In this document: piece by piece, positions 35,885 to 45,760 of the stretch
Layout of the letters: the number at the start of each line of letters is the position of its first letter
Numbering within the stretch: position 1 is the stretch's first letter
NCBI GenBank assembly: GCA_964499365.1
Contig: CAZCKU010000005.1
Location: forward strand, 62,001-126,000
Origin: PALSA-1316 sp964499365
GTDB lineage: Bacteria; Nitrospirota; Thermodesulfovibrionia; Thermodesulfovibrionales; UBA6898
DNA: 64,000 bases
Direction: 5' to 3'
Position numbers and translations under genes: made by a program
Notes under the pieces: generated by a model
Database searches by the model: none
What the model was told of the DNA's origin: nothing
What the model saw: the letters and a program-made list of their open reading frames with translations, nothing else

Positions 35885-36730
35885 GCAGACATATCCCGCG
35901 ACCTTATCCTGATAGAGTGCCCGGAGTTTTCGTGCAACGGGACCGACCGGATAGACCCTATCCTCAACCCTGGAGACGGGCATTACCTCAGCAGTCGTAT
36001 TCGTAAAAAACACCTCGTCTGCACGACGGATGTCATGCGGGGTATAAAGCCCTTCATATACCGAAAGACCCGCTTCCCGCGCCAGGCCAATGACGATGTT
36101 CCGCGTAATACCATCCAGAATGCCCGCATCAACAGACGGCGTACAGACCGCTCCATCCCTGACAAAAAAGATATTGCAGACCGTCCCCTCGGTAAGGTAC
36201 CCCTCGGCATTCAGCATGATAGCCTCATAGGCCCCGCGGTCCTTTGCGTCAGACTTTGCAAGAATATTGTTGAGAAAATTCAGCGACTTTATCATCGGAT
36301 TTATTGCCCTGATATGGTTTCGGATGACCGGGGAGATCACGAGATCCACGCCATCCTGATAGAGTTTCCCGGGATACGGATGAAAGGGCTCCGCGATAAT
36401 AACAAGCGTCGGCTTGCTGCAGAGAGCGGGGTCGAGCCCAATCGGCCCCTTGCCGCGCGAAAGCGTCACCCGCACATAGGCTTCAGCCAGGCGGTTTGCA
36501 CGCAGCGTTTCATGAACAGCTCCGGCGATAAACGTCCGATCCGACATCCGCAGGCGAATCAGGGAGGCGGACCGTTCAAGCCGGCCGAGATGCTCCTCCA
36601 GCCTGAAGACTACCGTATCATAGACACGCATCGTCTCGTACACCCCGTCACCGTAGAGGAAGCCGTGGTCATAGACAGAAACCTTTGCTTCGGATTCATC
36701 GACAAGGCGGTCATCGAGAAATATCTGCAT
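35852..36730 (-). CDS. Class IV PLP aminotransferase (branched-chain or D-amino-acid type)
   Basis: 292 residues of fold-type IV. YDHGFLYGDGVYETMRVY at the N-terminus, PLP-Lys148 in NPMIKSLNF, and TEGTVCNIFFV plus GITRNIVI for phosphate and cofactor binding. This pattern fits IlvE and Dat/PabC relatives; the exact substrate cannot be told. It overlaps lptG by 33 bases, tail to tail. Confidence 0.88.
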   Translation of the reverse strand: MQIFLDDRLVDESEAKVSVYDHGFLYGDGVYETMRVYDTVVFRLEEHLGRLERSASLIRLRMSDRTFIAGAVHETLRANRLAEAYVRVTLSRGKGPIGLDPALCSKPTLVIIAEPFHPYPGKLYQDGVDLVISPVIRNHIRAINPMIKSLNFLNNILAKSDAKDRGAYEAIMLNAEGYLTEGTVCNIFFVRDGAVCTPSVDAGILDGITRNIVIGLAREAGLSVYEGLYTPHDIRRADEVFFTNTTAEVMPVSRVEDRVYPVGPVARKLRALYQDKVAGYVCLFRDGQKEVD

Positions 36731-36805
36731 GCGTCTATTCTGCAGACGGGGACGATTTTTTTCAATTCGCCTTGCCCCGCTCAGCCATATCCTGTATCAT
36801 TTCAC

Positions 36806-38506
36806 ATGGCGCGAACAATCACCTCTCAGGATACACCCGGTTTTCTTTCGATCGTACTGCATGCGCATCTTCCGTATGTACGCTCTCCGGAACACGCACA
36901 CTATCTGGAAGAAAACTGGCTGTATGAGGCCCTGACAGAAACCTACATCCCCCTGCTCCGGATGTTTGAGCAGCTGCTCAACGACCGCGTCCTGTTCCGC
37001 ATGACCCTGTCGCTGTCGCCCACACTGATCGCAATGTTCAGCGACCGCCTTCTGCAGGAGCGCTACTGCGGGCATCTCGACCGCCTGATAGCCCTGGCTG
37101 AGGAGGAGATGGCGCGCACCAGGAGCGCTCCCGACTTCTTCCCCCTGGCCCGGATGTATCACCGGCATTTTACTGCCACCCGTGATCTGTATGTCCGTGT
37201 TTACCGCAGGGATCTCATAGCCGCTTTCCGGGCAGTTGCGGAGAGCGGGTCGGTCGAATTAATCACCAGCGCGGCAACGCACGCCTACCTGCCGGCCTTG
37301 CTCCCGGAGCCGCCTGCAGTCAGGGCACAGCTCATCATTGGCACGAAATATTTTTCCGGAACCATCGGCTCGAAAGCAGAAGGGATATGGCTTCCGGAAT
37401 GCGGGTTTGCCCCGGAGCTCGACCCGCTCATACATGACGCCGGCATCCGGTACTTTTTCCTCGAAAGCCACGGACTCCTTGCCGGCTCTCCCCCTCCCCC
37501 GCAGAGCATTTATTGCCCGGTTGCCACCCCCTCCGGGGCAGTAGCCTTTGCACGGGACGTGGATTCAGCCCATGAAGTCTGGAGCGCACTCTCGGGCTAC
37601 CCCGGTGATCCGGACTACCGTGACTTCTACCGGGACATTGGCTTTGACCATGAACCCGAAATTCTCAGGGATTGCCTGCCCCACGGAATCCGGACGTTTA
37701 CCGGGATGAAATACTACCGGATTACCGGGCAGACTGATGCAAAGCAACCCTATGTCATTGAAAGAGGGATCAGCAAGGCGCGGCTTCATGCGGCAGATTT
37801 TGTGAGGAAAAAAACAGAGCAGATTCAGACCCTGAGACAGCGATTTGGCCCCGACAGCACGGCCCCGGTTGTCACGGCTGCCTATGATGCCGAACTTTTC
37901 GGCCACTGGTGGTTTGAGGGGGTTGAATGGCTCAGGGAAGTCCTGACGCGGGCAGCACGGGCGAGGAGGAGCCTCGAACTGGTGACACCCTCCGCCTATA
38001 TGGCAGAACATTCTGTCGACCGGATCTGTATGCCCTCGCTCTCCAGTTGGGGCCGGAAAGGCTATGGCGCAACCTGGGTAGACAGTGATAACAACTGGAT
38101 ATACAGGCATCTGCTGCATGCCTCCCGGCTCATGGCCGATATGGCCGATAACGCCCCGGGCCCGCGGGAACAGAGGCAAAATTCAGGACCCGGCACGGGA
38201 CGCATTCCCGGACACATTTCCAGACTCAGGGAACGCGCCCTGAATCAGGCGGCCAGGGAACTGCTCCTCGCACAAGCAAGTGACTGGCCGTTCATGATAA
38301 AAAACCGCAATGCCGCGGCGTATGCAGAACAACGTCTGACCGCACATATACAGAACTTTCTGGCCCTGCACAGGGAAATAACAGCCGGAACGATCAACAG
38401 GGCGGTACTTGAGAATCTCGAAATGAGGAACTCACTCTTCCCGGATATGGACTACCGGCTCTTCTGCAGAAAATCCTCAGGTCAGGAGTTTATTGAACGG
38501 ATATGA
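36806..38506 (+). CDS. Glycoside hydrolase family 57, DUF1957 type (branching-enzyme-like)
   Basis: 566 residues from ATG 36806. The GH57 (beta/alpha)7 barrel starts LSIVLHAHLPYVRSPEH. GIWLPECGFAPELD carries the Glu nucleophile; YDAELFGHWWFEG carries the acid Asp; the DUF1957 helical region lies at the C-terminus. Members make alpha-1,6 branches in glycogen-like polymers. A longer frame upstream to 36035 runs antisense to the aminotransferase and is not used. Its last 30 bases overlap the LysR gene, tail to tail. Confidence 0.88.
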   Translation: MARTITSQDTPGFLSIVLHAHLPYVRSPEHAHYLEENWLYEALTETYIPLLRMFEQLLNDRVLFRMTLSLSPTLIAMFSDRLLQERYCGHLDRLIALAEEEMARTRSAPDFFPLARMYHRHFTATRDLYVRVYRRDLIAAFRAVAESGSVELITSAATHAYLPALLPEPPAVRAQLIIGTKYFSGTIGSKAEGIWLPECGFAPELDPLIHDAGIRYFFLESHGLLAGSPPPPQSIYCPVATPSGAVAFARDVDSAHEVWSALSGYPGDPDYRDFYRDIGFDHEPEILRDCLPHGIRTFTGMKYYRITGQTDAKQPYVIERGISKARLHAADFVRKKTEQIQTLRQRFGPDSTAPVVTAAYDAELFGHWWFEGVEWLREVLTRAARARRSLELVTPSAYMAEHSVDRICMPSLSSWGRKGYGATWVDSDNNWIYRHLLHASRLMADMADNAPGPREQRQNSGPGTGRIPGHISRLRERALNQAARELLLAQASDWPFMIKNRNAAAYAEQRLTAHIQNFLALHREITAGTINRAVLENLEMRNSLFPDMDYRLFCRKSSGQEFIERI

Positions 38507-39385
38507 TCTCAGATAGGTCAGAAACTCATCAACCGCATGAGAGGAGACTGAGCTCTTGTTGACAATCAGGGAAAAATCCCTGTTCACCCGCTCCTCCTTG
38601 ATTCTGAGCAGCTGGAGGGTACCGTACTTGATCTCCTTGCGCACCGCCCAGCGGGAAAGAATCGATACGCCGAGACCATTTTCGACGGCCTCCTTGATCG
38701 CTTCGGTACTGCCGAGTACCATGGCTACCTTCATGTTGTTCGGGGAAATACCATATTTCGAAAAAAACATCTCTATCATCTGGCGTGTACCTGAACCGCC
38801 TTCCCTGAAGATGAACGGTTCTTTCGTGAGTTCGCTGATCGGGATATCCTTCTTCTTTGCCCAGGGGTGATGTGCCGGGACGACAAGCAGCAATTCGTCC
38901 GGGATCAGTTTCTCAACAACCATCTTCTGCCGCGACACCTCCCCTTCGACCAGCCCGACGTCGATACTGCCGGAGTTCAGCATATCAACGACACGTTTGG
39001 TATTGCCGACGAGGAGGTGTATCTTGATCTTCAGATGAGCCTTCTTAAAGTCAGTGATAACGCCGGGAAGAAGATAGTTGCCGATGGTCGAGCTTGCCCC
39101 GATGCTGATGCTGCCCTTGACAAGCCCGGTAATATCACCGATCACCTTCTCGACATTCGCATAAAGTCCGAGAATTTCTTTTGCGTATTTATAGAGGACC
39201 TCTCCGGCAGGGGTTAGTGTGACGGTACTGCTCGACCGGTCAAACAGCTTTGTCTCATATATTTCTTCCAGGGCCTGAATCTGCAGGCTGACGGCAGGCT
39301 GGGTCAGATGGATGATCTCCGACGTCTTCGAAAAACTCTTGGTTTCCGCCACAGTGCAAAAAACCTTTAACTTATGGTCTTCCAT
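38477..39385 (-). CDS. LysR-family transcriptional regulator
   Basis: 302 residues. HTH at 1-60 (LKVFCTVAETKSFSKTSEIIHLTQPAVSLQIQALE), then a periplasmic-binding-protein-like effector domain (GSISIGASSTIGNYLLPG). CysB/CbbR-like overall. No divergent partner gene; upstream is the dispersed repeat and rnpB. Target unknown. Confidence 0.93.
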   Translation of the reverse strand: MEDHKLKVFCTVAETKSFSKTSEIIHLTQPAVSLQIQALEEIYETKLFDRSSSTVTLTPAGEVLYKYAKEILGLYANVEKVIGDITGLVKGSISIGASSTIGNYLLPGVITDFKKAHLKIKIHLLVGNTKRVVDMLNSGSIDVGLVEGEVSRQKMVVEKLIPDELLLVVPAHHPWAKKKDIPISELTKEPFIFREGGSGTRQMIEMFFSKYGISPNNMKVAMVLGSTEAIKEAVENGLGVSILSRWAVRKEIKYGTLQLLRIKEERVNRDFSLIVNKSSVSSHAVDEFLTYLRSYPFNKLLT

Positions 39386-39413
39386 TTTATCCTCCTGCTT
39401 CCCGGTGACAAGA

Positions 39414-39553
39414 TTGACGGCTTCGAAAAGAGTCCGTGTACTGCTGCGTTACGCTCTGGAACTCGTCACTGCGACATACACACGTACGCCTCATTTCTCA
39501 TTTCCTGCGCGCCTTGCCTCCGGCACCCTTTACATACCCGCTGCGAGTTTGTC
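39414..39553. repeat. Dispersed repeat, copy 2
   Basis: Same orientation and architecture as the copy at 3437-3572: TTGACGGCTTCGAAAAGAGT start, CTCATTTCCTGCGCGCCT core, TACATACCCGC end. It lies between the LysR start and the rnpB 3' end. Confidence 0.7.
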
Positions 39554-39574
39554 AGAATTCAATCCCAAATTCAG

Positions 39575-40069
39575 TGCCGAAGCAGCACATAAGCCGAGTT
39601 CTGTCTACCATTTTGCGTACGGACAAATGGATAGCGGTCATTCATCTCTGCCCCGGCGTCAAACCGGGATCATGCAGCCTTACCCGTTCCGCCATCCCGC
39701 AGAAGCGGAATTCGAAGGGGCCCCTCTCAGGGCGGAACCTATTTGGCCTTGCTCCAGACGGGGTTTTCCAAGCTATCCCGGTCACCCGGTATACTGGTGG
39801 GCTCTTACCCTCTGTCCTGGATATCTTCAAGGACAGCTCCGCCGGAGGCGGACACCTTTTCACCCTTTCCCCGCCAACGTTCTCACGCCGGCGAGGTGGT
39901 TTCCCTTTCTGTGGCACTTTCCTTCTCCTGTACGACAGGAGACTCCGCATTACGGAGCGCCTTGCCCTGTGGAGCTCGGACTTTCCTCCCGGCCAGAGGA
40001 TATCCTCTCAGATCAGATAATCTCCGCATTGCTGCGATGCCGGGCGACCGCGTGTACTGCTTCGGCAGC
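39575..40069 (-). ncRNA. rnpB: RNase P RNA, class A
   Basis: Minus strand, about 495 nt. The 5' end GCTGCCGAAGCAG pairs with the 3' end CTGCTTCGG (P1). Universal elements are visible: GAGGAAAGTCCG followed by CTCCACAGGGCAAG (CR I), GGGTAAGAGCCCACC, GGAGCAAGGCCAAATAGG, GATGAATGACCG and ACAGAACTCGGCTTA (CR V). Longer than the ~350-400 nt typical of class A; extra length is in the P12 region and in a CCATTT...AAATGG hairpin (P19 position). Ends were set from the P1 helix and may be off by a few bases. Confidence 0.93.
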
Positions 40070-40145
40070 TTATAAAAAATTTAAATTATTATATAATATT
40101 TTCTTGAAGAATAAAAGCATATACGGAAGGGGGGGGGACTGCACG

Positions 40146-40853
40146 TCAGTCTTCCCGGTAATAGAGGATACGCTGGCACTGGGGGCACTGAATCAACTCC
40201 TCGTTCTTGCGCACTTCAACAAAAAGCTGGGGCGGCATATTCATATCGCATCCGCCGCAGACCTCATTTTTTGCCGGAGAGAGGGCAACCCCACCCCCGG
40301 AACGCAGCAGACGCATATACAGGGTATAGACATCGGGAGCGATCAGGCTGACAATCCCCGTGCGCTCTGCCTTCAGACCGGCCAGTTCCTTCTCGTGGAG
40401 TTCAACCTCCCGGTCAAGTTCTTTTCTGACGCCCTCGAGTTTCCCGACCTCCTCCTGCACCGCTGCCTCACCGGTCTTCTGGAGCCGGAGCGCCTGGTCA
40501 AGTTCATCCATGATCAGGAGGATCTCCTCCTCAATTTTTCCGGTCTCTTTTTCGGAAGATTCGATCTCCTTCAAATGTGCCTGATATTCCTTGTTCGTCT
40601 TGATTTCAGACATCCGGGCCTTCATCTTCTTTATCTTCTCGTGGATTTCCTCGAGGCTCTTTTCACGGTCCCGCTTCTTTTTCTGGAGGGCTTCGTTCTT
40701 CTGCTGGAGCTTTTCGAGGTTCTGCCTCGAGAGTTTAAGGGGTTCGTCCTGTTCGGTAATCCTGCCCGGAACCTTGTCGATAAACAACCTCTTGGCAAGT
40801 ATGCGGGAATCTATCTCCTGAAGCTTGATGAGCTGCTGAATCGGTTCCTTCAA
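40146..40853 (-). CDS. C4-type zinc-ribbon coiled-coil protein (COG1579/CT398-like)
   Basis: 235 residues. Long antiparallel coiled coil (about 1-180, many Glu/Lys/Leu) then a zinc ribbon CGGCDMN...CPQCQR. Family members bind sigma-54 and type III secretion parts in Chlamydia; role here not known. Lies between rnpB and tRNA, after rpoD-dnaG, which is a common neighbourhood for this family. Confidence 0.87.
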   Translation of the reverse strand: MKEPIQQLIKLQEIDSRILAKRLFIDKVPGRITEQDEPLKLSRQNLEKLQQKNEALQKKKRDREKSLEEIHEKIKKMKARMSEIKTNKEYQAHLKEIESSEKETGKIEEEILLIMDELDQALRLQKTGEAAVQEEVGKLEGVRKELDREVELHEKELAGLKAERTGIVSLIAPDVYTLYMRLLRSGGGVALSPAKNEVCGGCDMNMPPQLFVEVRKNEELIQCPQCQRILYYRED

Positions 40854-40869
40854 TTAACCTCCAGAGATG

Positions 40870-40945
40870 TGGTGGGCCCACCAGGACTCGAACCTGGGAC
40901 CAACCGGTTATGAGCCGGTAGCTCTACCAGCTGAGCTATGGGCCC
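40870..40945 (-). tRNA. tRNA-Met/Ile2 (CAT)
   Basis: 76-nt cloverleaf: acceptor GGGCCCA pairs TGGGCCC, discriminator A, encoded CCA. Anticodon loop CTCATAA gives CAT. It is not an initiator type (the acceptor is fully paired). Elongator Met versus lysidine-modified Ile2 cannot be settled from sequence alone. Confidence 0.88.
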
Positions 40946-41051
40946 CGCGATACCTATGGACACCTGAATAACGCCACTGAGGCGTCTGGACCGGGCAGAT
41001 AACTCACGCCCGCAACACAGTTTTTTACTATAAACCTGTTATGGCATTAAG

Positions 41052-42644
41052 TCAAGAGTTCTCGGTAAAGGTCTTCAGCAACCTGCTCCTTGAAGGATGC
41101 CGGAGCTTCCGTATGGCCTTCACCTCAATCTGGCGTATCCGCTCGCGGGTGACATCAAGTTCCGCGCCCACCTCTTCGAGGGTGTGCGGTTTGTCCTCCC
41201 CGAGGCCGAACCTTTTCCGGATAATCTCTTGCTCGCGCTCCGTAAGTCCATCGAGGGCGAGATCAATATTCCGGCGCATGTCGTCGTTGATAACACTCTC
41301 AAGGGGTGAAAGGCCGTTTTTGTCTTCAATAAAATCGAGGATCGAGCTCTCCTCATCGTCGCCTACCGGCGTTTCAAGAGAGATGGGCTCCTTCGATATC
41401 TTCAGCATCTCCTTCACCTTTTCAACCGGAATATGCATTCTCACCGCTATTTCGTCCGGAGAAGGTTCAATGCCCCGCTCCTGCAGCATCTCCTTAATCA
41501 CCCGCGCCATCTTATTGACCGACTCGACAATATGGACAGGAACCCGTATCGTCCTCGCCTGCTCGGCGATCGCCCGGGTAATGGACTGCCGGATCCACCA
41601 CGTTGCATAGGTACTGAATTTATATCCCCTCCGGTACTCAAACCGGTCGACCGCCCGCATCAGTCCGATATTGCCTTCCTGGATCAGATCTGAAAAACTG
41701 AGACCCCTCCCAAGATACTTCTTTACAATGCTGATGACAAGTCTGAGGTTGGCCTCGACCAGGCTGTTTTTTGCCTCTCCGCCCTTCACCTCGGCATCGA
41801 TAAGGGTCCTGAGCACGTTCTTCAGTTCTTCGTAACTGACCCCGAAATATTGCTCGCGCTTCCGAATTTCATCCTGCAGGCCATCCCCGGCCTGACCTCC
41901 GCCCGCCTGCTTCCCATCCCGGTCGATTCGTTTTTCAGACGGCTCCCGCCGCATTCCTCCGCTCAGCCCGTCCCGGCAATCGGCAAGCTCCGCGATTTCA
42001 CGCACCCCCCGCACGATTTCGTCGGCCAGGGCGTTGATCACGCGGGGCCTCAGATTCAGCAGCTTCACCTTGCCGACAATCTCGTCAATGTTCTTTTCGA
42101 GCTTCGCGTTCACGGAAGCACCTCTGGCGGCTCTCCCGGGTTTGTCAGGGGACGGTCCGGACCTGGCGGTTTTGGACCTGCAGGCCCTGAGGAGCTGCTG
42201 CCTCTTTTCATGCAACGCACCGATCTCCCTGCAGATACTGAAGAAATCCGGCTTCTGCACCAGGAGCTCGTCGACCGCCTCTTCCTCTGCATCCTGGATA
42301 ATGTCTTCCACCGGGAGCGCCCCCTGATCAACCATCTCGCCGAGCGTCATTATTTTCCTTGCGGCAAACGGCATGGCAAAGATAGCACGCAGTATCCGCT
42401 CCCGCTCCTGCTCAATCCTCTGTGCCAGCGCAACTTCTCCGTCCTTTGTCAGCAGGGGGACTCCCCCCATCTCCCGCAGGTACAGCTTTATCGGGTCGCG
42501 GTCAACGTCATCGAAATTGCTCCCGGAACCCGCCTCTTCCGCCTCGACATCTTCAGGCAAACCGTCATCAAAGACATCATCGTCCTCCACAGCGGGATCC
42601 TCGTCTTTTTCATAGTCATCATCATAATCGTTGTATGGTTTCAC
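41052..42644 (-). CDS. rpoD: RNA polymerase sigma factor RpoD (sigma-70)
   Basis: 530 residues. Region 1.2 is DPIKLYLREMGGVPLLTKDGE. Regions 2.1-2.4 contain DLIQEGNIGLMRAVDRFEYRRG and YKFSTYATWWIRQSITRAI. Region 4.2 is VTRERIRQIEVKAIRKLRH. The N-terminal region 1.1 is short and very acidic (about 40 residues of Asp/Glu). The GTG start overlaps the dnaG stop as GTGA. Confidence 0.97.
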   Translation of the reverse strand: MKPYNDYDDDYEKDEDPAVEDDDVFDDGLPEDVEAEEAGSGSNFDDVDRDPIKLYLREMGGVPLLTKDGEVALAQRIEQERERILRAIFAMPFAARKIMTLGEMVDQGALPVEDIIQDAEEEAVDELLVQKPDFFSICREIGALHEKRQQLLRACRSKTARSGPSPDKPGRAARGASVNAKLEKNIDEIVGKVKLLNLRPRVINALADEIVRGVREIAELADCRDGLSGGMRREPSEKRIDRDGKQAGGGQAGDGLQDEIRKREQYFGVSYEELKNVLRTLIDAEVKGGEAKNSLVEANLRLVISIVKKYLGRGLSFSDLIQEGNIGLMRAVDRFEYRRGYKFSTYATWWIRQSITRAIAEQARTIRVPVHIVESVNKMARVIKEMLQERGIEPSPDEIAVRMHIPVEKVKEMLKISKEPISLETPVGDDEESSILDFIEDKNGLSPLESVINDDMRRNIDLALDGLTEREQEIIRKRFGLGEDKPHTLEEVGAELDVTRERIRQIEVKAIRKLRHPSRSRLLKTFTENS

Positions 42645-44341
42645 CGGTTTGTTCCTTTAAGAAGTTTTTGCTTCTCCAGCAGAAAAGCATTGCTCACCGC
42701 AGGGTCGTCGGACCGCTCGATCGTCAGGACCCTTTCATCAAGTTTTCTCTTTTCTATTTTAGCAAGACAGTCGTCAATATTCCGGTCAATGAACTCGGGA
42801 TCAAAACCAGGGTCGACTGACAAAAGCGTCACCATCTTTTTTTCATCCTCACCGGCCTCCTCAAGGGAAGAGGACAGCTCCTTGCCCTCGGGCAGGGCAG
42901 CAATCCGGCTGAACAGGCCAGCGACCGTCTTGTCCGCAATGTCCGCGATCGAGATCCTGCCGAGCACGTAGCCGGCCTTTTCAGGAGATGCCAGAACCGC
43001 ACTCAACAGCAGATGTTCTTCATTGCGCCTGACAGGGACCCCGGCGTTACGGTGCGGCGGTGCAGCGGGATTCCCCTTCCCCGGCGTTTTCATCTTCTTC
43101 AGTTCGTCCCGGAGCGTCGACTCATTCATCCGGGCCGTCTCTGCAAGTTCGGTCAGCATTTCGTCTGCGGTCAGCAGGTCCCCGGTCGCTGCGATAAGAC
43201 CGAGGGCCTCCCTGACGGTCTCAAGCTTGTTACCCTTATTGACCCTGAAGAGGAACCCTATAATTCCCTGTGCATGCCGCAGCAATTCGGAAAAGGCCGC
43301 AGACCCGTGTTTCCTGATAAAACTGTCAGGGTCTTCCTGGTCAGGAAGGACGAGGATTGAGGCGGAAAGGTTATTCTGGCAGATAAGCGGGAGCGCCCTT
43401 TTGGCAGCGGCCTTCCCGGCGGTATCCCCGTCAAAGACCAGGACTGCCTTCTCCGTCAGGGTCCTGAGTTTCCGGATATGTGCCGCGGTCAGGGATGTCC
43501 CCAGGGGGGCAACAACATTCCTGAATCCGTACTGGTGACTGACAACAACATCCATGTATCCCTCCGCAATCAGTACCGTGTTGTCGTGTCTGATCTGTTC
43601 CTTGGCATGGTAGAGGCCGAAGAGCGTCTCTGATTTTCTGAAGACCGCGGTTTCGGGCGAATTAAGGTATTTGGGTGTGGCATCATCAAATGCCCTTCCC
43701 CCGAACGCAACAACGGTTCCGCTCATGTTCGTAATCGGGAAGATAACCCTGTTTCTGAACATATCGTATGCTCCCTTATTCCCTGCTACGGCCAGCCCTG
43801 CCTCAATGATCTCCGGATCCTGGTACCCCTTTGACCGAAGATGGCGGAGGAGGTTCTGCCAGCCATCCGGGGCGTACCCGATGCCGAAGCTTCCGATCAC
43901 CTCCGGGGCGATCCCCCGGACTTTGATGTAGGCTGCTGCCTTATCCGATTTCGCCAGTTGAGCACTGAAATAATCCCTGGCTTCGTGAAGGATACTCCGG
44001 ACCTTTTCATCCCGCGCCGAGGTCTTTCGGAAATTACCCGCATCAGGAAGCGTGACCCCGGCCTTGCGTGCGAGCAGGGCCAGGGCTTCCTGAAAAGAGA
44101 GGTGTTCATGTTTCATGACAAAGGCAAAGATATCTCCGCCGGTGCTGCACCCGAAACAATGGAACATCTGCTTGGCCTGGCTGACGGTAAATGACGGGGT
44201 CTTCTCGGCGTGGAACGGACACAGCCCTTTCCAGTTCTGGCCAGTTCTCTTCAGCTGGACATACCCTGAAATCAGGTCAATGATATCTATTCTTGATTTT
44301 ATGTCTTCGAGGATTCTATCGGTCTTCATGCCCTGCCCCAT
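42641..44341 (-). CDS. dnaG: DNA primase
   Basis: Synthesises RNA primers. 566 residues. CHC2 zinc finger CPFHAEKTPSFTVSQ...FHCFGC, TOPRIM IAEGYMDVV and FDGDTAGKAAAKRAL, DnaB-binding C-terminus. Start at Met1 (44341) or Met5 (44329). Coupled with rpoD downstream. The NIF3-like gene upstream breaks the usual rpsU-dnaG join. Confidence 0.97.
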   Translation of the reverse strand: MGQGMKTDRILEDIKSRIDIIDLISGYVQLKRTGQNWKGLCPFHAEKTPSFTVSQAKQMFHCFGCSTGGDIFAFVMKHEHLSFQEALALLARKAGVTLPDAGNFRKTSARDEKVRSILHEARDYFSAQLAKSDKAAAYIKVRGIAPEVIGSFGIGYAPDGWQNLLRHLRSKGYQDPEIIEAGLAVAGNKGAYDMFRNRVIFPITNMSGTVVAFGGRAFDDATPKYLNSPETAVFRKSETLFGLYHAKEQIRHDNTVLIAEGYMDVVVSHQYGFRNVVAPLGTSLTAAHIRKLRTLTEKAVLVFDGDTAGKAAAKRALPLICQNNLSASILVLPDQEDPDSFIRKHGSAAFSELLRHAQGIIGFLFRVNKGNKLETVREALGLIAATGDLLTADEMLTELAETARMNESTLRDELKKMKTPGKGNPAAPPHRNAGVPVRRNEEHLLLSAVLASPEKAGYVLGRISIADIADKTVAGLFSRIAALPEGKELSSSLEEAGEDEKKMVTLLSVDPGFDPEFIDRNIDDCLAKIEKRKLDERVLTIERSDDPAVSNAFLLEKQKLLKGTNR

Positions 44342-44435
44342 CTGAAGATAGCCTGGCTTTATTGTACCATGAAGAAGGAGGGTTTTACGTGTGAGGCAGG
44401 GGACGGCTTATCCCGGAATCCCCCGCACAGGCCGG

Positions 44436-45404
44436 TTATACAGGCGGCTTATTCCGCTCCACCCTCGTAAAGCCCGAGCAGCCGATAATCTGCAGGTCTT
44501 CCTCCCGGGTAATTTCGTCAAGGAGCAGGTTGACGCCCAGGTTATCACTCGATATGTGGCCGGCGATAACAACATTCATATGATGCTTTTCCGCCTCCTT
44601 GCGGTGGTCTTCGCTGATATGCATGCCGACGATAGTATTGACACCGGCCGAAACCAGACGGGAAAAGACATCCTTGGACCCCTCGGTGCCGCCGGTCATA
44701 TCCACAAATATCCTGCCCGCTGTCCTTGTCTTCGAGCCTGCCAGTATCCGGGGGCCTGCCCCCTGTGCAGCAGCATGCCGGTACTCGGGGATTTCCCTGA
44801 TCTGATCGATCAGATCTCCAAGCGTCCCTGGCCTGCTCTCGTCAAAAAGTCTCTGCAGGAAGTCTACGACCATATTGTCGGCCGGTGTATGAAGACAGAG
44901 GAACGGCATGTCCATGAGGCGGGCGGCGTCGACCGCCCTTGTATGATTCAGCGGCATCAGGCGGCGTTCCACTTCGCGCACCCTGCTCTCCATGAGCCCC
45001 TCTGCAACATTGATCGGAACGCCCATCCGGCAAAGCACATCCGACTGCATATTCATAACCTCATAAAGGTTCGCGTAGGCCATGCCCTCCGGATGGTGAG
45101 CAAGAATCAGGTCAACGGGGGTCCCTCTCCTGCCAAGTGCCTCGGCCAGCAGGACCTCGCCAACCTCTATATCGATCCCGACCAGCATGGTCCTGATTTC
45201 TGTATCCTCACGACCATGGAGGATCCGCGAATCGCTATAGGGATTGGAGAGGGCCTCCCGGTCAAACAGGTCCTTTTCATCCGGCTTCTGATCATTAAAG
45301 GCCTTTTCAGTACGTTTCAGAGCCCTGAGGATTGGATCATTCCCTCTCGGGTCATGCTGCATGCCGATGTCAATCGCCTTCTTGTATATTTCTATCAATT
45401 TCAT
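44436..45404 (-). CDS. NIF3-like (NGG1-interacting factor 3 family) protein
   Basis: 322 residues. LILAHHPEG (metal-binding His pair), AEGLMESRVREVERRL, and HISSDNLGVNLLLDE with a further conserved Asn/Asp set match the NIF3/DUF34 family of two-metal proteins. Biochemical role still unclear; possible metal insertase or GTP cyclohydrolase-like hydrolase. Inserted between rpsU and dnaG. Confidence 0.8.
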   Translation of the reverse strand: MKLIEIYKKAIDIGMQHDPRGNDPILRALKRTEKAFNDQKPDEKDLFDREALSNPYSDSRILHGREDTEIRTMLVGIDIEVGEVLLAEALGRRGTPVDLILAHHPEGMAYANLYEVMNMQSDVLCRMGVPINVAEGLMESRVREVERRLMPLNHTRAVDAARLMDMPFLCLHTPADNMVVDFLQRLFDESRPGTLGDLIDQIREIPEYRHAAAQGAGPRILAGSKTRTAGRIFVDMTGGTEGSKDVFSRLVSAGVNTIVGMHISEDHRKEAEKHHMNVVIAGHISSDNLGVNLLLDEITREEDLQIIGCSGFTRVERNKPPV

Positions 45405-45562
45405 GGTTCATAGCCGAAAAACGGCAAAGGGCTCCCCGATAAGGGAAACCCTGGTGTTCACGGTGAATCACTGCCTGAAACAGTACCGGGCAGTTTGCTG
45501 AGAACAAGCTGTATAGCAAGACGTGATAGTATAACCAGTAAGTCTCTGCCGGTCCGAATACG

Positions 45563-45760
45563 TTATCGTGATGATATGCGGACTTTCTTCATCGCCTTTT
45601 TACGGGCAGCGATAGCCTTCTTCTTCTTCTTGACGCTCGGCTTATCGTAATGCTCTCTCTTTTTTACCTCAGAAAGAATACCTTCTTTTTCGCACTGTTT
45701 CTTAAACCGTTTCAGTGCGTTTTCGAAGGAATCACTTTCCCGAACTCTGATCGAGGGCAT
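45563..45760 (-). CDS. rpsU: 30S ribosomal protein S21
   Basis: 65 residues, strongly basic, ending KKAIAARKKAMKKVRISSR. It opens MPSIRVRESDSFENALKRFK. GGAGGGGTGATC upstream is an excellent Shine-Dalgarno. First gene of the macromolecular synthesis operon. Confidence 0.95.
   Translation of the reverse strand: MPSIRVRESDSFENALKRFKKQCEKEGILSEVKKREHYDKPSVKKKKKAIAARKKAMKKVRISSR

Noticed and set aside
36035..36805. Long N-terminal extension of the GH57 gene
   Set aside because: Antisense to the aminotransferase; the GH57 fold starts at 36806.
40129..40137. G9 homopolymer
   Set aside because: Between rnpB and the zinc-ribbon gene; outside any gene, no function seen.
39312..40913. 533-residue plus-strand frame
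   Set aside because: It runs across the LysR start, a repeat, rnpB and a tRNA on the other strand; it is a shadow frame.
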